The notes: generated from the letters alone by a model not told the origin. A DNA stretch of 64,000 nt from Paenibacillus glycinis (GCF_009909185.1 NZ_JAAAMV010000035.1:1-64000), one strand, 5' to 3'; positions 37,402 through 50,351 are shown, counted from the stretch's first letter. Made by a program: numbers and translations.

Positions 37402-38415
37402 TCACTCCTTGGCGGCTTTTTCTACGAAGCTCGAATCGAACAAGCTATCGAAGTCTTTGATCTCGTCCACCATGTCCAGCTTTTGCAGGAAATCGGCGGT
37501 CGTCTTGGCGGTATAGGCGAGCGACGTGTAATCGTCGCGCTTGCCGAACGCGTTCACGTTGTCTTCCGGCGTGAACAGCTTGATGCTGGAGAGGCCGAGC
37601 TTGAAGTCTTCCGGCGTCGTCTCGGCTTTCTTCGCCATCAGCGCGATCGCTTCGTCTTGATGGGACTGGAAGTAATTCAGAGCGTCGAACCAGGCATCGA
37701 CGATCTTCTGAATATCGTCCGGGCGATTCTTCACGACGCTGTCGCGGAAGACGAGCAGATCCGGAATCAAGCCCGGCGTTTCCTTGGAGGAGAAGAGCAC
37801 CTTGCCCTTGCCTTCCTTCACCGCCGTCGTCTGGAACGGCTCCCACAGCACGGACGCGTCCGTCTTCCCGGAGATGAAAGCAGGACCGGCGTCGTTGACC
37901 GTCATGTTCACATAGTTGACATCCTTCTCGCTCATGCCGTTCTTGGCAAGCGCCGTCAGCAGCAGCAGGTGGTCGACCGTTCCGAGCTCCGTCGCCACGG
38001 TTTTGCCCTTCAGCTCCTTGATGGAGCCGATGCTCGTCTTGCTGACGATGGCATCGCCGCCGAAGGAGTTGTCGTTGACGAGGACGGCCTTCAAGCCGAT
38101 GCCTTTGGATGCGGGCGCGAGCGTGTCGCTGAGCGTCTGGCTGTTCGCGTCCACCTTGCCGGTCGAGAGCGCCTGCAGGGAGTCGCTGTAGACGGGAAAC
38201 CATTTCAGGTCGACCTTCACGCCGTGTTTGTCGAAGAAGCCCTTCTCGTCGACCAAGTACCAGAAAAACCAGCCCGGCCACGGGCTCAGCGCAATCGTAA
38301 TGGGATCGTCCGAAGAACCGCCCGAGGACGCTTCCTTGGCGCCTCCGCAGCCCGCGAGCACCGTAAGCATGACCAAAAGCATTAGCAGCGTAACCGATCG
38401 TTTCATCACTTTCAT
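37402..38415 (-). CDS. ABC transporter substrate-binding lipoprotein under ykkC riboswitch control
   Basis: A 337-aa SsuA-like binding protein. The ATG at 38415 follows GGGGAG and opens a signal peptide ending in the lipobox TVLAGCG. The mature domain shows ITIALSPWPGWFFWYLVDEKG, GKTVATELGTVDHLLLL, and DASVLWEPFQTTA, typical of nitrate/sulfonate/bicarbonate-class proteins. The frame extends upstream to 38625 but overlaps the riboswitch, so that part is not translated. First gene of the operon. Guanidine is the likely ligand by association with the riboswitch; this is inference. Confidence 0.93.
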   Translation of the reverse strand: MKVMKRSVTLLMLLVMLTVLAGCGGAKEASSGGSSDDPITIALSPWPGWFFWYLVDEKGFFDKHGVKVDLKWFPVYSDSLQALSTGKVDANSQTLSDTLAPASKGIGLKAVLVNDNSFGGDAIVSKTSIGSIKELKGKTVATELGTVDHLLLLTALAKNGMSEKDVNYVNMTVNDAGPAFISGKTDASVLWEPFQTTAVKEGKGKVLFSSKETPGLIPDLLVFRDSVVKNRPDDIQKIVDAWFDALNYFQSHQDEAIALMAKKAETTPEDFKLGLSSIKLFTPEDNVNAFGKRDDYTSLAYTAKTTADFLQKLDMVDEIKDFDSLFDSSFVEKAAKE

Positions 38416-38492
38416 GTTCTCCCCACTCCCCATCTCTTTGTGCAGGAATCGCCGGCTCGCCGACCCTTTCGCCCGCGCCGCTTCATTCCAGG

Positions 38493-38650
38493 TAAAAAAG
38501 AAAAAGCCTAAGGAGAGATCTCCCAGGCTTTTGTCCTTCCGTGTTATATGGGGCAGCGGACCCCGCGAATACGGGACCTTGCGCCATACGCCGCCTCTTG
38601 GACCAGACTGACCGCGAACGGTCACGGAACCCTAGACAGCATGTTGTTCC
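38493..38650 (-). promoter_or_regulatory. ykkC-class riboswitch (probably guanidine-I) with intrinsic terminator
   Basis: On the minus strand the conserved ykkC elements appear in order: CTAGGGTTCCG (ends near 38625), CTGGTCCAAGAGG (near 38599-38612), then ACACGG, GGACAAAAGCCTGGGAGA (near 38515-38537). Arms 38525-38532 and 38502-38509 form a terminator followed by T tracts, so aptamer folding would compete with termination, an ON switch. An SsuABC-like transporter downstream is a known context of guanidine-I riboswitches. Subtypes for ppGpp or PRPP share much of the sequence, so ligand identity is inferred. Confidence 0.88.
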
Positions 38651-38707
38651 CAAGTATGATGGCCGGGAACCGCTATAAAATTGTGAGCTAACCTTACATC
38701 TACCTGT

Positions 38708-38760
38708 ATTGTAAAAGCACACCCCGCAACGTGTCAATACAAATGTTAGGTTTTATTACA
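38708..38760 (-). promoter_or_regulatory. Promoter with upstream GlnR/TnrA box for the riboswitch-controlled operon
   Basis: TTGACA (38732-38737), spacer 18 bp, TACAAT (38708-38713). The palindrome TGTTA-N7-TTACA at 38744-38760 matches the GlnR/TnrA consensus fully. With a start near 38701 the box is centred at about -51, the position of TnrA-activated promoters in B. subtilis. It begins only 14 bases after the urtE stop codon. Confidence 0.85.
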
Positions 38761-38773
38761 TTCGGTTGCGCGG

Positions 38774-39475
38774 CTAAACCGTTAAATACTGCCGGATGAC
38801 CTCGTCGTTCAGGTCGGCCAGACCGCCTTCCCACGCCACGGCGCCCTTCTCCAGGATGTAAAAATAATCGCCGACGCTCTTCACGAACTCCAGGCTTTGC
38901 TCCGCCAGCAGGATCGACGTCTTGCCGTCCGCCTTGATGGCGCGGATGACGTCGCGGATATCGTCGACGATAGAAGGCTGGATTCCTTCGCAGGGCTCGT
39001 CGAGCAGCAGCAAATCCGGCTCGGACGCCAAGGCTCTGGCAAATGCGAGCTGCTGCTGCTGCCCGCCGCTGAGATCGCCGCCCCTGCGGTCGTACATCGC
39101 CGGGAGCACGGGGAACTTCGCGATCGCCGCGTCCGGGATCACCCGCGTCTTCGATCCGGACGCTTCGAGTCCGAGCAGCACGTTCTCGAATACGGTGAGC
39201 TGGGCGAACACCTCCCGCCCCTGCGGCACGTATCCGATGCCCTTCTTGGCCCGCTGCCCGGGCGCCCGCCTGGTCAGGTCGTCGCCCTTGTACGAGACGG
39301 TTCCCTTTCGCGCCTTCAATACGCCCATGATGCTCTTCATCAGCGTCGTCTTGCCGACGCCGTTGCGCCCGAGCAGGCAGACGACCTGCCCCGGCCTCAC
39401 TTGCAGCGTGACTCCGCGCAGGATCACGCTTTCCCCGTACCCCGCTTCAAGCTGTTGAACGGCTAGCATCGGCAT
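38774..39475 (-). CDS. urtE: Urea ABC transporter ATP-binding protein UrtE
   Basis: Second ATPase of the urea importer, LivF-type. The 233-aa protein has Walker A LLGRNGVGKTTLMKSI, signature LSGGQQQQLAFARALAS, Walker B LLLLDEPCEGIQPSIVDDI and ILLAEQSLEFVKSV. The EGIQPSI segment and its position after urtD mark it as UrtE. Its start overlaps urtD by 29 bases. No terminator follows before the next promoter. Confidence 0.94.
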   Translation of the reverse strand: MPMLAVQQLEAGYGESVILRGVTLQVRPGQVVCLLGRNGVGKTTLMKSIMGVLKARKGTVSYKGDDLTRRAPGQRAKKGIGYVPQGREVFAQLTVFENVLLGLEASGSKTRVIPDAAIAKFPVLPAMYDRRGGDLSGGQQQQLAFARALASEPDLLLLDEPCEGIQPSIVDDIRDVIRAIKADGKTSILLAEQSLEFVKSVGDYFYILEKGAVAWEGGLADLNDEVIRQYLTV

Positions 39476-40235
39476 CCCGCCTTTTCCCCAGATAGACTTC
39501 CGCTACGCGGTCGTCGCGCTGCACCTCGTCCATCGATCCTTCCTTCAGCAGCTTTCCTTCGTGCATGACCGTGACGAAGCTTGCGAAATTGCGAACGAAT
39601 TCCATGTCGTGCTCCACGACGACGATGGACTGCTTCTTGCGGATCTCCTGCAGCAGCTCGCCGGTCTTCTCCGTCTCGTTGTCGGTCATCCCCGCCACCG
39701 GCTCGTCGAGCAGGAGGATCTCCGGCTCCTGCAGCAGCATCATGCCGATCTCGAGCCACTGCTTCTCGCCGTGCGACAGGCCGCCGGCCCGCCACTGCGC
39801 TTTGTCCGCGAGGCCGACCATGTCCAGCTGCGCCGCGATGCGTTCGGCGTCTTCCTTGCGAAGCTTCGCGCGCATGGCGGCGAACACGCCCCGGTTCTGC
39901 TTCATCGCGATCTCGAAATTCTCGTACACCGTGAGGGACGCGAAGATCGACGGCGTCTGGAATTTGCGCCCGATCCCGAGCTCCGCGATCTGATGCTCCT
40001 TCTTGCGCGTAATGTCGACGCGGCTTCCTCCGAACAGCACCTTGCCGACTGCCGGCTTCGTCTTGCCGCAGATCACGTCCAGCATGGTCGTTTTCCCCGC
40101 GCCGTTCGGCCCGATCAGGAACCGCAGCTCCCCCCGCGCCAGCGTCAAATTCATGCCCTGTACCGCCTTGAATCCGTCGAAATCGACGGTCACCTCGTCA
40201 CACTGCAGGATAACGGACTCCATCTGCTCCTTCAT
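39447..40235 (-). CDS. urtD: Urea ABC transporter ATP-binding protein UrtD
   Basis: First ATPase of the urea importer, LivG-type, 262 aa. Walker A is [20 protein letters not shown], typical of Urt[37 protein letters not shown] and [21 protein letters not shown] follow. It overlaps urtC by 38 bases and urtE by 29, so translation is tightly coupled. Confidence 0.95.
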   Translation of the reverse strand: MKEQMESVILQCDEVTVDFDGFKAVQGMNLTLARGELRFLIGPNGAGKTTMLDVICGKTKPAVGKVLFGGSRVDITRKKEHQIAELGIGRKFQTPSIFASLTVYENFEIAMKQNRGVFAAMRAKLRKEDAERIAAQLDMVGLADKAQWRAGGLSHGEKQWLEIGMMLLQEPEILLLDEPVAGMTDNETEKTGELLQEIRKKQSIVVVEHDMEFVRNFASFVTVMHEGKLLKEGSMDEVQRDDRVAEVYLGKRRDADASRSTA

Positions 40236-41286
40236 CGGCTGCCTTCCTCCTTCTGAGCCATTTGAATTGGCCGAACAGACCCGCCGCCCCCTTCGGAAGA
40301 AAGACGACGACGACGACGAACAACGCGCCCATGAACAAGATCCAGATATTCGGATACGATTCGCTGAAGGTGCTCTTGGCGTAATTGAGCAGGACCGCGC
40401 CGATCACGGCGCCCGCCAGCGTGCCGCGGCCGCCGATCGCGACCCACAGCACCATTTCGATCGACGGGACGATGCCCATCATGGACGGCGAAATAATGCC
40501 GACGTGCAGCACGAACAGCATGCCCGCAAGGCCGGCGAGGCCAGCCGAGAAGCTGAACGCGACCATCTGATAGATCGCCGGGTTATAGCCTATGAACCGG
40601 GCACGGTTCTCGCCATCGCGGATCGCCCGGAGCACTTTGCCGAACCGGCTCTTCACGAGGAACCGGCAGAGCAAGAACGCGCCGATCAGCAGCGCGACCG
40701 TCACCCAGTAGAGCCACCGCTTCGTCTCCGGCGAGCCGAGCGAAAAGCCGAACAGCTTGCTGTAGCCCGTGAGTCCGTTGGTGCCGCCGGTGTAGGCTTG
40801 CTGCCCGATGAAGAGCGTGGTCGTGATGATGACGAGCGCCTGCGTCAGGATCGTGAAGTACACGCCCCGGATCCGGTTGCGGAACGTAAAGAAACCGAGT
40901 ATGAGCGCAAGCAGCGCAGGCAGCAGGATCCCCGCCGCGATCGCGAACGGCAGCGATTCGAACGGCTTCCAGAACCACGGCAGCTTCGTCAAGCCGCTCC
41001 AGTCCATGAAATCCGGCAGCTTGCCGCCGCTCGCATCCATCTTCAGATACATCGCCATCGCGTAGCCGCCGAGTCCGAAGAATACCCCGTGCCCCAGGCT
41101 GAGAATGCCGGTGTAGCCCCATATCAAGTCAAGCCCCAGCGCGACGATGGCATAGGCCAGAAATTTAGCGAGCAGGTTAAGCCGGAAATCGCTCAGCATA
41201 AGCGGGGCGCAGAAGAGCAAAGCCGCGGCCGCCGTATAGGCGGCAAGCAGCCACAGCCGCTGCGCCGACAGTTTACGAATGGGCAT
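40198..41286 (-). CDS. urtC: Urea ABC transporter permease UrtC
   Basis: LivM-type permease of 362 aa with about ten membrane segments. Motifs: [30 protein letters not shown] near residue 60 (as two segments), and [15 protein letters not shown] before the C-terminus. ATG at 41286 is chosen because GGTGGAGG lies eight bases upstream; the GTG at 41301 lies inside that site. C-terminal overlap with urtD. Confidence 0.95.
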   Translation of the reverse strand: MPIRKLSAQRLWLLAAYTAAAALLFCAPLMLSDFRLNLLAKFLAYAIVALGLDLIWGYTGILSLGHGVFFGLGGYAMAMYLKMDASGGKLPDFMDWSGLTKLPWFWKPFESLPFAIAAGILLPALLALILGFFTFRNRIRGVYFTILTQALVIITTTLFIGQQAYTGGTNGLTGYSKLFGFSLGSPETKRWLYWVTVALLIGAFLLCRFLVKSRFGKVLRAIRDGENRARFIGYNPAIYQMVAFSFSAGLAGLAGMLFVLHVGIISPSMMGIVPSIEMVLWVAIGGRGTLAGAVIGAVLLNYAKSTFSESYPNIWILFMGALFVVVVVFLPKGAAGLFGQFKWLRRRKAADEGADGVRYPAV

Positions 41287-41330
41287 GATGATGTCCTCCA
41301 CCTTTCGGGGGCGATTGCGCCCCGGCCGAA

Positions 41331-42236
41331 TCAGTTATCCAGCGAGCGCGAGCGCATCGCCACGAAGCCGCTCGGCTTCCACTGCAGGAAGGCGACGATG
41401 CACAGGAACACGAGCACTTTGCCGAGCGAAGCCGTCGTCCAGTATTCGAAGAGCGTATTGGAGAGCCCGATGCCGAGCGCGCCGAACACGGTGCCGACCA
41501 GCTTTCCGACGCCGCCGAGCACGACGACCATGAACGCGTCGACGATATAATACGTCCCGATCGTCGGACCGATCGGACCGATCAGCGTCAGCGCGCAGCC
41601 CGCGATGCCCGCGATGCCCGAGCCGATCGCGAACGTCGTCGCGTCCACCCTGCGCGTCGAGATGCCGAGGCAGGCGGCCATCTCGCGGTTTTGCATGACC
41701 GCTCGCATCCGGCGGCCGGGATGGCTGCGGTAAATGTACAGGTACATGACCAGCAGGCAGACGAGCACGAGCCCGATGATAAACAGCCGCTTATACGGAA
41801 ACACGTTGTCGCCGACCGTCATGCCGCCGTCCAGCCATGCCGGACTTTTCACCCCCACGTTCGGAGCGCCGAAGATGCTGCGCGCCAGCTGCTGGAGCAT
41901 CAAGCCGACGCCCCAAGTGGCGAGCAGGCTGTCGAGCGGCCGGCCGTAGAGAAACCGGATCAAACCCATCTCCAGCACCAGGCCGAAGACGAACGCCACC
42001 GCGAAGCTGACCGGGATGGCCAGCGCGAAATACCAGCCGAACATCGAGGCGGGCATATAGTCGGCGAACAGGTTTTGCACGACGTAGGCGGTGTACGCCC
42101 CGATCATGATCAGCTCGCCGTGCGCCATGTTGATGACCTTCATAAGCCCGAACGTAATGGACAGCCCAAGCGCGATCAGCAGCAAAATCGAGCTGATGCT
42201 AAAGCCGTTGAACAGCTGAAGGATGATCACGTCCAT
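41331..42236 (-). CDS. urtB: Urea ABC transporter permease UrtB
   Basis: LivH-type permease of 301 aa: [60 protein letters not shown] and [23 protein letters not shown] at 42236 has AAGGAG seven bases upstream. The gap to urtA is 211 bp and is filled by a 45-bp tandem repeat. Short type: other UrtB proteins carry a long N-terminal extension, absent here. Confidence 0.95.
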   Translation of the reverse strand: MDVIILQLFNGFSISSILLLIALGLSITFGLMKVINMAHGELIMIGAYTAYVVQNLFADYMPASMFGWYFALAIPVSFAVAFVFGLVLEMGLIRFLYGRPLDSLLATWGVGLMLQQLARSIFGAPNVGVKSPAWLDGGMTVGDNVFPYKRLFIIGLVLVCLLVMYLYIYRSHPGRRMRAVMQNREMAACLGISTRRVDATTFAIGSGIAGIAGCALTLIGPIGPTIGTYYIVDAFMVVVLGGVGKLVGTVFGALGIGLSNTLFEYWTTASLGKVLVFLCIVAFLQWKPSGFVAMRSRSLDN

Positions 42237-42255
42237 AATTTCACTCCTTATGAAG

Positions 42256-42401
42256 AAATGAATGAGTTACACTAAATAAACGAATGAGTTTCTTCAGGGG
42301 AAATGAATGAGTTGCACTAAATAAACGAATGAGTTTCTTCAGGGGAAATGAATGAGTTGCGCTTAATTTACGGAATGAGTTTCTTCAGGGGAAATGAATG
42401 A
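42256..42401. repeat. 45-bp tandem repeats between urtA and urtB
   Basis: Units start at 42256, 42301 and 42346 (spacing 45 bp), with a fourth partial copy at 42392. Each starts AAATGAATGAGTT and contains a second internal copy of GAATGAGTTT. The array is A/T-rich, without stop-free long frame and without clear hairpins. It lies in the transcribed gap of the urt operon. Confidence 0.9.
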
Positions 42402-42447
42402 CGAAGGGAGCATCCGAAGCACACCGCCGACGAATACTCCCTCCGTT

Positions 42448-43728
42448 TTATTTGCCTTCGCTCAAGCTTTTCGCCCAGTCGTAGCCCTTCAGGAACGGAT
42501 CGGGCTTCACCGGCGAACCGGAGTTCCATACTTCCTTGAACTGTCCGTCGGTCTGCACCTCGCCGATCCGAACGGTTTTGTACAAATGCTGCGTTTCGCC
42601 GTCGATCTTCACCTTGCCCTCCGGCGCATCCCACTCCAGCTCCTTGGCCGCGTCCTTGACCTTGTCGACTTCCGTGGAGCCGGCCTTCTCGACCGCCGCC
42701 GCCCAGAGGTACACCGCGTCGTAGCCCGCTTCGATCGGGTCCGCCGTCACGCGGTCGTCGCCGTATTTCTTCTTGTAGTTCTCGACGAAGGTTTTGTTCG
42801 CCGGCGTATCCGTTGTCTCGTAATAGTTCCACGCCGCAAACGTGCCGGCCAGCACGTCCGCGCCGATGCCGCGAATCTCCTCTTCCGCCACCGATACGGA
42901 CAGCGTCGTCAGATCGCCGGACGAGATCCCGGCATCCTTAAGCTGCTTGAAGAACGCGACGTTGCTGTCGCCGTTCAGCGTGTTGAACACGACGTCCGGC
43001 TTCGCCGCTTTGATCTTGGAGATAATCGTCGCATAGTCGGTATGGCCGAGCGGCGTGTACTCTTCCCCGGCCAGCTCGCCGCCTTCCACCTTCAGCTGCT
43101 CCTTGATGATTTTGTTCGCCGTGCGCGGGAAGACGTAGTCCGAACCGAGCAGGAAGAACTTCTTGCCTTTGTTCTCCAGCAGCCACGATACCGCCGGTAC
43201 GATCTGCTGGTTGGTCGTCGCCCCCGTGTACATGATGTTCGGCGATTGCTCGAGCCCCTCGTACTGCACGGGATACCACAGCAAGCCGTTCAGTTCCTCG
43301 AAGACCGGCAGCATCGCTTTCCGGCTGGAGGAGGTCCATCCGCCGAACACGGTGGCGACTTTATCCTCGGAGATGAGTTTTCTCGCTTTCTCCGCAAACG
43401 TCGGCCAATCGGAGGCGCCATCCTCGACGACCGGCACGATTTTCTTGCCCATGACCCCGCCCTTGGCGTTGATTTCGTCGATGGCCATCATTTCGGAATC
43501 CTTGACCGATACTTCGCTGATCGCCATCGTGCCGCTTAACGAATGAAGTATGCCGACTTTGATTTCCCCGCCGCTGTTCTCGCTGCCGGTGCTTCCGCCG
43601 TTGTCCGTTTTGGTGCCATCCGCATTTGTCGTCGTTGAAGCCGCGTTATCGTTCTTTCCGCAGCCGGCCAGCACCAAGAGCAGTGCCAGTATTACAAATA
43701 CCCCGCTTTTCCAAAACGCACCCTTCAT
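42448..43728 (-). CDS. urtA: Urea ABC transporter substrate-binding lipoprotein UrtA
   Basis: Amide-urea type type-I periplasmic binding protein, 426 aa. The ATG at 43728 follows GTGGGAG and opens a signal peptide with lipobox LVLAGCG, then a Thr/Asn/Gly linker. The domain has [71 protein letters not shown] and [17 protein letters not shown], all characteristic of UrtA. The longer frame to 43806 is not translated because the promoter lies there. First gene of urtABCDE with a GlnR/TnrA box. Confidence 0.96.
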   Translation of the reverse strand: MKGAFWKSGVFVILALLLVLAGCGKNDNAASTTTNADGTKTDNGGSTGSENSGGEIKVGILHSLSGTMAISEVSVKDSEMMAIDEINAKGGVMGKKIVPVVEDGASDWPTFAEKARKLISEDKVATVFGGWTSSSRKAMLPVFEELNGLLWYPVQYEGLEQSPNIMYTGATTNQQIVPAVSWLLENKGKKFFLLGSDYVFPRTANKIIKEQLKVEGGELAGEEYTPLGHTDYATIISKIKAAKPDVVFNTLNGDSNVAFFKQLKDAGISSGDLTTLSVSVAEEEIRGIGADVLAGTFAAWNYYETTDTPANKTFVENYKKKYGDDRVTADPIEAGYDAVYLWAAAVEKAGSTEVDKVKDAAKELEWDAPEGKVKIDGETQHLYKTVRIGEVQTDGQFKEVWNSGSPVKPDPFLKGYDWAKSLSEGK

Positions 43729-43804
43729 TCTCCCACTCCCCATCCGTTTTCTTTTCTCTAATCCGAACGATTTACTGGATATCCCTTCCATCGTTCGTGG
43801 ACCC

Positions 43805-43845
43805 ATTATAAAATCACGTTAGCTTACATGTCAATAAAGTTTACA
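43805..43845 (-). promoter_or_regulatory. Consensus promoter of urtABCDE with GlnR/TnrA box
   Basis: TTGACA (43829-43834), spacer 18 bp, TATAAT (43805-43810). The palindrome TGTCA-N7-TTACA (43829-43845) fully matches TGTNA-N7-TNACA and covers the -35 hexamer, centre about -39 from a start near 43798. This geometry would fit repression by GlnR better than classical TnrA activation; the leader is about 70 nt. Confidence 0.85.
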
Positions 43846-44013
43846 TAAATGGTATAAATTTCACTTATTGGGACGAGGTTTAGACATTTTCCTTCAAATT
43901 CGATGCCGTTCGAACCGATTCCAAAGGAGATCCGTTCAATAACATGACATAATACCTTCCATAGCCTGCATATACATTACACATATATATCATTGTCCTC
44001 GATGAAAATGCAT

Positions 44014-44048
44014 GAAAAAAGCCGCTCTCCACTTACGGAGAACGGCTT
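44014..44048 (-). terminator. Rho-independent terminator downstream of pgl
   Basis: A 12-bp stem with one mismatch (44019-44030 with 44037-44048) followed on the minus strand by TTTTTT. It lies 170 bases after the pgl stop, so the transcript would have a long 3' part (44049-44217) in which I see no convincing gene. Confidence 0.88.
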
Positions 44049-44217
44049 GCGTTCGAACGCACGGTTCCGAGCTTTGACCGCGCCGGCCTTGCATCCCTAG
44101 GAACAGAGAACCACTTCGGCGGACTAATGGAACCATTTTTCTCATTGCTGCTGCCGGGGAGATCCGCCTCAAGCGTGCGATGCCTCCGCCCGTGCGATAG
44201 GGTTGAATAATGGCTTC

Positions 44218-45264
44218 TTAAAGAAATGCAACGCAAACCGGCTTAAAGGACTCCACGTCTTCTCCGGTCGGCCGGAGGCGCCCGGTATCCGAATCCATTC
44301 GGAACGCGACGATGTTATCGCTGTCCTGATTGGCCGCCAGCAAGTACTGCCCATCCGGCGAAATCGCAAAATTCCGCGGCGTGCGGCCTCCGCTGGAGAC
44401 GATATCGATCAGCTCGAGCCCTCCGTCCGGTTGGATGCGATAGGCGGCAATGCTGTCATGCCCCCGGTTGGACGCGTACAGGAATCGGCCGTCTGCCGTG
44501 ACGTGAATGTCCGCGCAGGTGCTTTCCCCCGCGAACGCTTCCGGCAGCGTGGATATGACTTGCCGCTGCGTCAGCACGGAATCTTCGCCCTCGTAGCCGT
44601 ATACGCAGACCGTGTTGTCCAGCTCGTTGACCACGTATAGCATGTCGCCTGCCGCATTGAACGCCATATGCCGCGGACCCGCTCCCGGGATCGCCTTCGT
44701 GGCGCCATGACGAATCAGCTTTCCGTTCTCGCGGTCGATGCGGTAATGCACGATCTCATCCGTGCCCAGATCGGCGACCAGCGCGAAACGGTTGGCGGCG
44801 TCGAAGATGGCGGAATGCGGATGTGGTCCCTCCTGCCTGTCGCCGCGAAGCCCGCTGCCTGCATGCGCGACGTTATCCGACAACCTCAGCGAACCGTCAC
44901 CCCGCACTTCGTATACGCTTACGGTACCGCCCGTATAATTCGTGACGATAAGCAGCCGTTCCGCGGCATCGAGCGCGATATGGCAGGGCGAGCCGCCCAA
45001 CGTGGAGGCCTCGTTAATGAGCGCGAGGGCGCCGTTCTCCGCATCGACGGCATACGCGAACACGCTGCCCGGCTCCTCCCCCGTCTCGCTGACGACGTAC
45101 AGCCGCGTTCCCGCCGCATTGCTTTTCAGAAACGAAGGATGATGCATGCCCGCCAAGCCCGCGCGTTCCGTGATCCTGCCGTCTTCGGCGCTCAGGCGCA
45201 TCGCCTTGACGCCTTCCTGCTCGCGTGTCGCGTAAGATCCCGTATAAAAGAATTCCTTCCCCAT
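44218..45264 (-). CDS. pgl: 6-phosphogluconolactonase / lactonase family beta-propeller protein
   Basis: A 348-aa seven-bladed propeller of the YkgB/Pgl lactonase family, cytoplasmic, without signal peptide. Motifs include FYTGSYATREQEGVKA, GGSPCHIALDAAERLL, VTNYTGGTVSVYEV, EGPHPHSAIFDAANRFALVADLG split across blades 3-4, GAGPRHMAFNAAGDMLYVVNE and GRTPRNFAISPDGQYLLAANQ. The likely role is hydrolysis of 6-phosphogluconolactone in the pentose phosphate pathway, but related proteins have other sugar lactones as substrates. No link with the urt genes beyond position. Confidence 0.88.
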   Translation of the reverse strand: MGKEFFYTGSYATREQEGVKAMRLSAEDGRITERAGLAGMHHPSFLKSNAAGTRLYVVSETGEEPGSVFAYAVDAENGALALINEASTLGGSPCHIALDAAERLLIVTNYTGGTVSVYEVRGDGSLRLSDNVAHAGSGLRGDRQEGPHPHSAIFDAANRFALVADLGTDEIVHYRIDRENGKLIRHGATKAIPGAGPRHMAFNAAGDMLYVVNELDNTVCVYGYEGEDSVLTQRQVISTLPEAFAGESTCADIHVTADGRFLYASNRGHDSIAAYRIQPDGGLELIDIVSSGGRTPRNFAISPDGQYLLAANQDSDNIVAFRMDSDTGRLRPTGEDVESFKPVCVAFL

Positions 45265-45296
45265 GATTCATGCCTCCTCGTATTCGCGTTTATAAA

Positions 45297-45332
45297 CAAC
45301 GCGAGCCCAGCCGTTGCGGGCTGGGCTCGTTG
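45297..45332 (-). terminator. Terminator of the mfd-prsA-like unit
   Basis: A 10-bp G+C-rich stem (45303-45312 with 45319-45328) extended by partial pairing; the following minus-strand sequence GTTGTTTAT is only moderately T-rich. Confidence 0.7.
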
Positions 45333-45373
45333 CCGGTGAAAGCCGCGTTTACCGCCCGATTGCCGCCGAATGC

Positions 45374-46487
45374 TTACTTGCCGTCGGTTTTGGTATCGTT
45401 CGTGGTCGCATCGTCTTTCTTATCCGTGTTGGTCGTTCCGTTCTTGCCGGTATTCGTGCCCGTTCCGGCGTTCGTGCCCGTCCCGGCGTTCGCGCCGTCG
45501 GCCGGCGCGGCCGGTGGTTGCGGCAGGTCGATGTTCGTGATGAGCTTCGGCAGATCCGTCGTCATGAACGCGTTCAATTTCGCCGAGGCCGCTTCCTGCT
45601 TGATGCTTTCTTTATCCGCGTCCGTCAGTTTGTCGAACGTCGTCGGCGTGCGCTTCTCGACCTTCATGACATGATAGCCGAACTGCGATTTGACCGGATC
45701 GCCGACTTTGCCGATCTCCTGCTTGTTCGCCGCGTCCTTGAATTCCTGCACCCAGCCCTTGGCCTGCTGGTCCGCGTACAGACCGCCGTTGTCCTTGGAG
45801 CCGGTGTCGTCGGAGTATTTCTTGGCAAGCGTATTCCAGTCGCCGCCTGCGTCCAGCTGCGCTTTGACGTCTTTGGCGAGCTTCAGCGCGTCTTCGTCCT
45901 TGCGCGTCTCCGCGCCCGTGTTCGGGTCGGCCGTCGCGATCAGGATATGGCGAACGCTGATGACGTTATAATCGTCCTTGGTCGTATCGAATTGCTTCTG
46001 AACGTCCGCGTCCGTGACCTTGCTTTCCTCGTCCTTCATGATCGTCGTGATCATCGAATAGAAATAACGGATGTCCGCTTCCGTCAGGCCGGCATCGTCG
46101 ATCTTCTTCTTGGTCGCCGCATCGGAATCGATTTGCTGCTTCACCTGCGTGTAGAAGGCGTCGAGGTTCTTCTGCTCTTCATCGGTCAGCTTCTTGTCCG
46201 CGAGGGGCTTGTACAATATTTTATAGCCGATGTACTCGCGCAGGAACTGCTCCTGAAGCTGCGGGATGCTCAGGTACATCTCCGTTTGCGGCTGCACGAT
46301 GCCGAAGAACGTGGAGTATTTCTTGAACTCCCCCTCCGTGACGGTGCCGTCCTTGTACGTGGCGATCGTTTTGCCGGTGCCCGTGCCCGGAGTGGAGGAT
46401 TCCTCCCCCTTCTTCGAGCCGCAGCCCGCTGCAAGCACAACGACCAGTACGGCGACAAGCGCAAGCAGGATCGTTCTTCTTGCCTGT

Positions 46488-46501
<14 letters not shown>
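45374..46501 (-). CDS. PrsA/SurA-type peptidyl-prolyl isomerase lipoprotein
   Basis: Extracytoplasmic foldase, 375 aa. Signal peptide with lipobox VVLAAGCG, a SurA-N-like helical part (EEQKNLDAFYTQVKQQ, LTEADIRYFYSMITT), a parvulin domain starting ISVRHILIATADPNTG with GGLYADQQAKGWVQEF and FGYHVMKVEKR, and a low-complexity Gly/Thr/Asn tail. It overlaps the mfd end by 14 bases. A second foldase gene of this superfamily lies at 10.1 kb. Confidence 0.92.
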
Positions 46502-50015
<3,514 letters not shown>

Positions 50016-50068
50016 CGTTAGCGGCACCTCGTTTCTTTCCAAACCACTTGCGTGTTTCCGAGTCGTTA

Positions 50069-50104
50069 CAAAAAAGAAGCCTCAGCCGTTCGCCAAGGCT
50101 CTTC
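50069..50104 (-). terminator. Terminator of fin
   Basis: Arms around 50076-50082 and 50096-50104 (AAGCC / GGCTT) with TTTTTT following on the minus strand, 17-50 bases after the fin stop. Confidence 0.75.
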
Positions 50105-50120
50105 TATTGCTTTACCGCGG

Positions 50121-50351
50121 CTACTGCAGCGGATTCGCCACCAGCAGCAGCTCGGGATTGCTCTCTATCGCTTCGCGACAATAATCGCAGACTACGTTGA
50201 CCGTAACGTCTCCGTTCGGATTATACGCTATTATATCGCTGCGTTCTTCGGGGGTCAAGAAATGGAAACCGAGCTGCGTTTCCGAGATCTGGGCGTTGTT
50301 GATGGAGCCCATCGGCGTTTTGCAATGCCGGCAAATATAATGCACAGCCAT
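50121..50351 (-). CDS. fin: Anti-sigma-F factor Fin (YabK)
   Basis: A 76-aa zinc-binding protein with two CxxC knuckles, HYICRHCKTPMG and VCDYCREAIE, and the central LGFHFLTPEERSDIIAYN. In B. subtilis Fin is made in the forespore and inhibits sigma-F, helping the switch to sigma-G. It lies between pth and mfd, exactly as in B. subtilis. ATG at 50351 has AGGAGG upstream. Confidence 0.95.
   Translation of the reverse strand: MAVHYICRHCKTPMGSINNAQISETQLGFHFLTPEERSDIIAYNPNGDVTVNVVCDYCREAIESNPELLLVANPLQ

Noticed and set aside
38483-38737. 84-codon minus frame
   Set aside because: Falls entirely in the ykkC riboswitch leader and starts upstream of the predicted transcription start.
42256-42401. 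CRISPR-like array
   Set aside because: Repeats are contiguous tandem units without unique spacers, and no cas gene is present.
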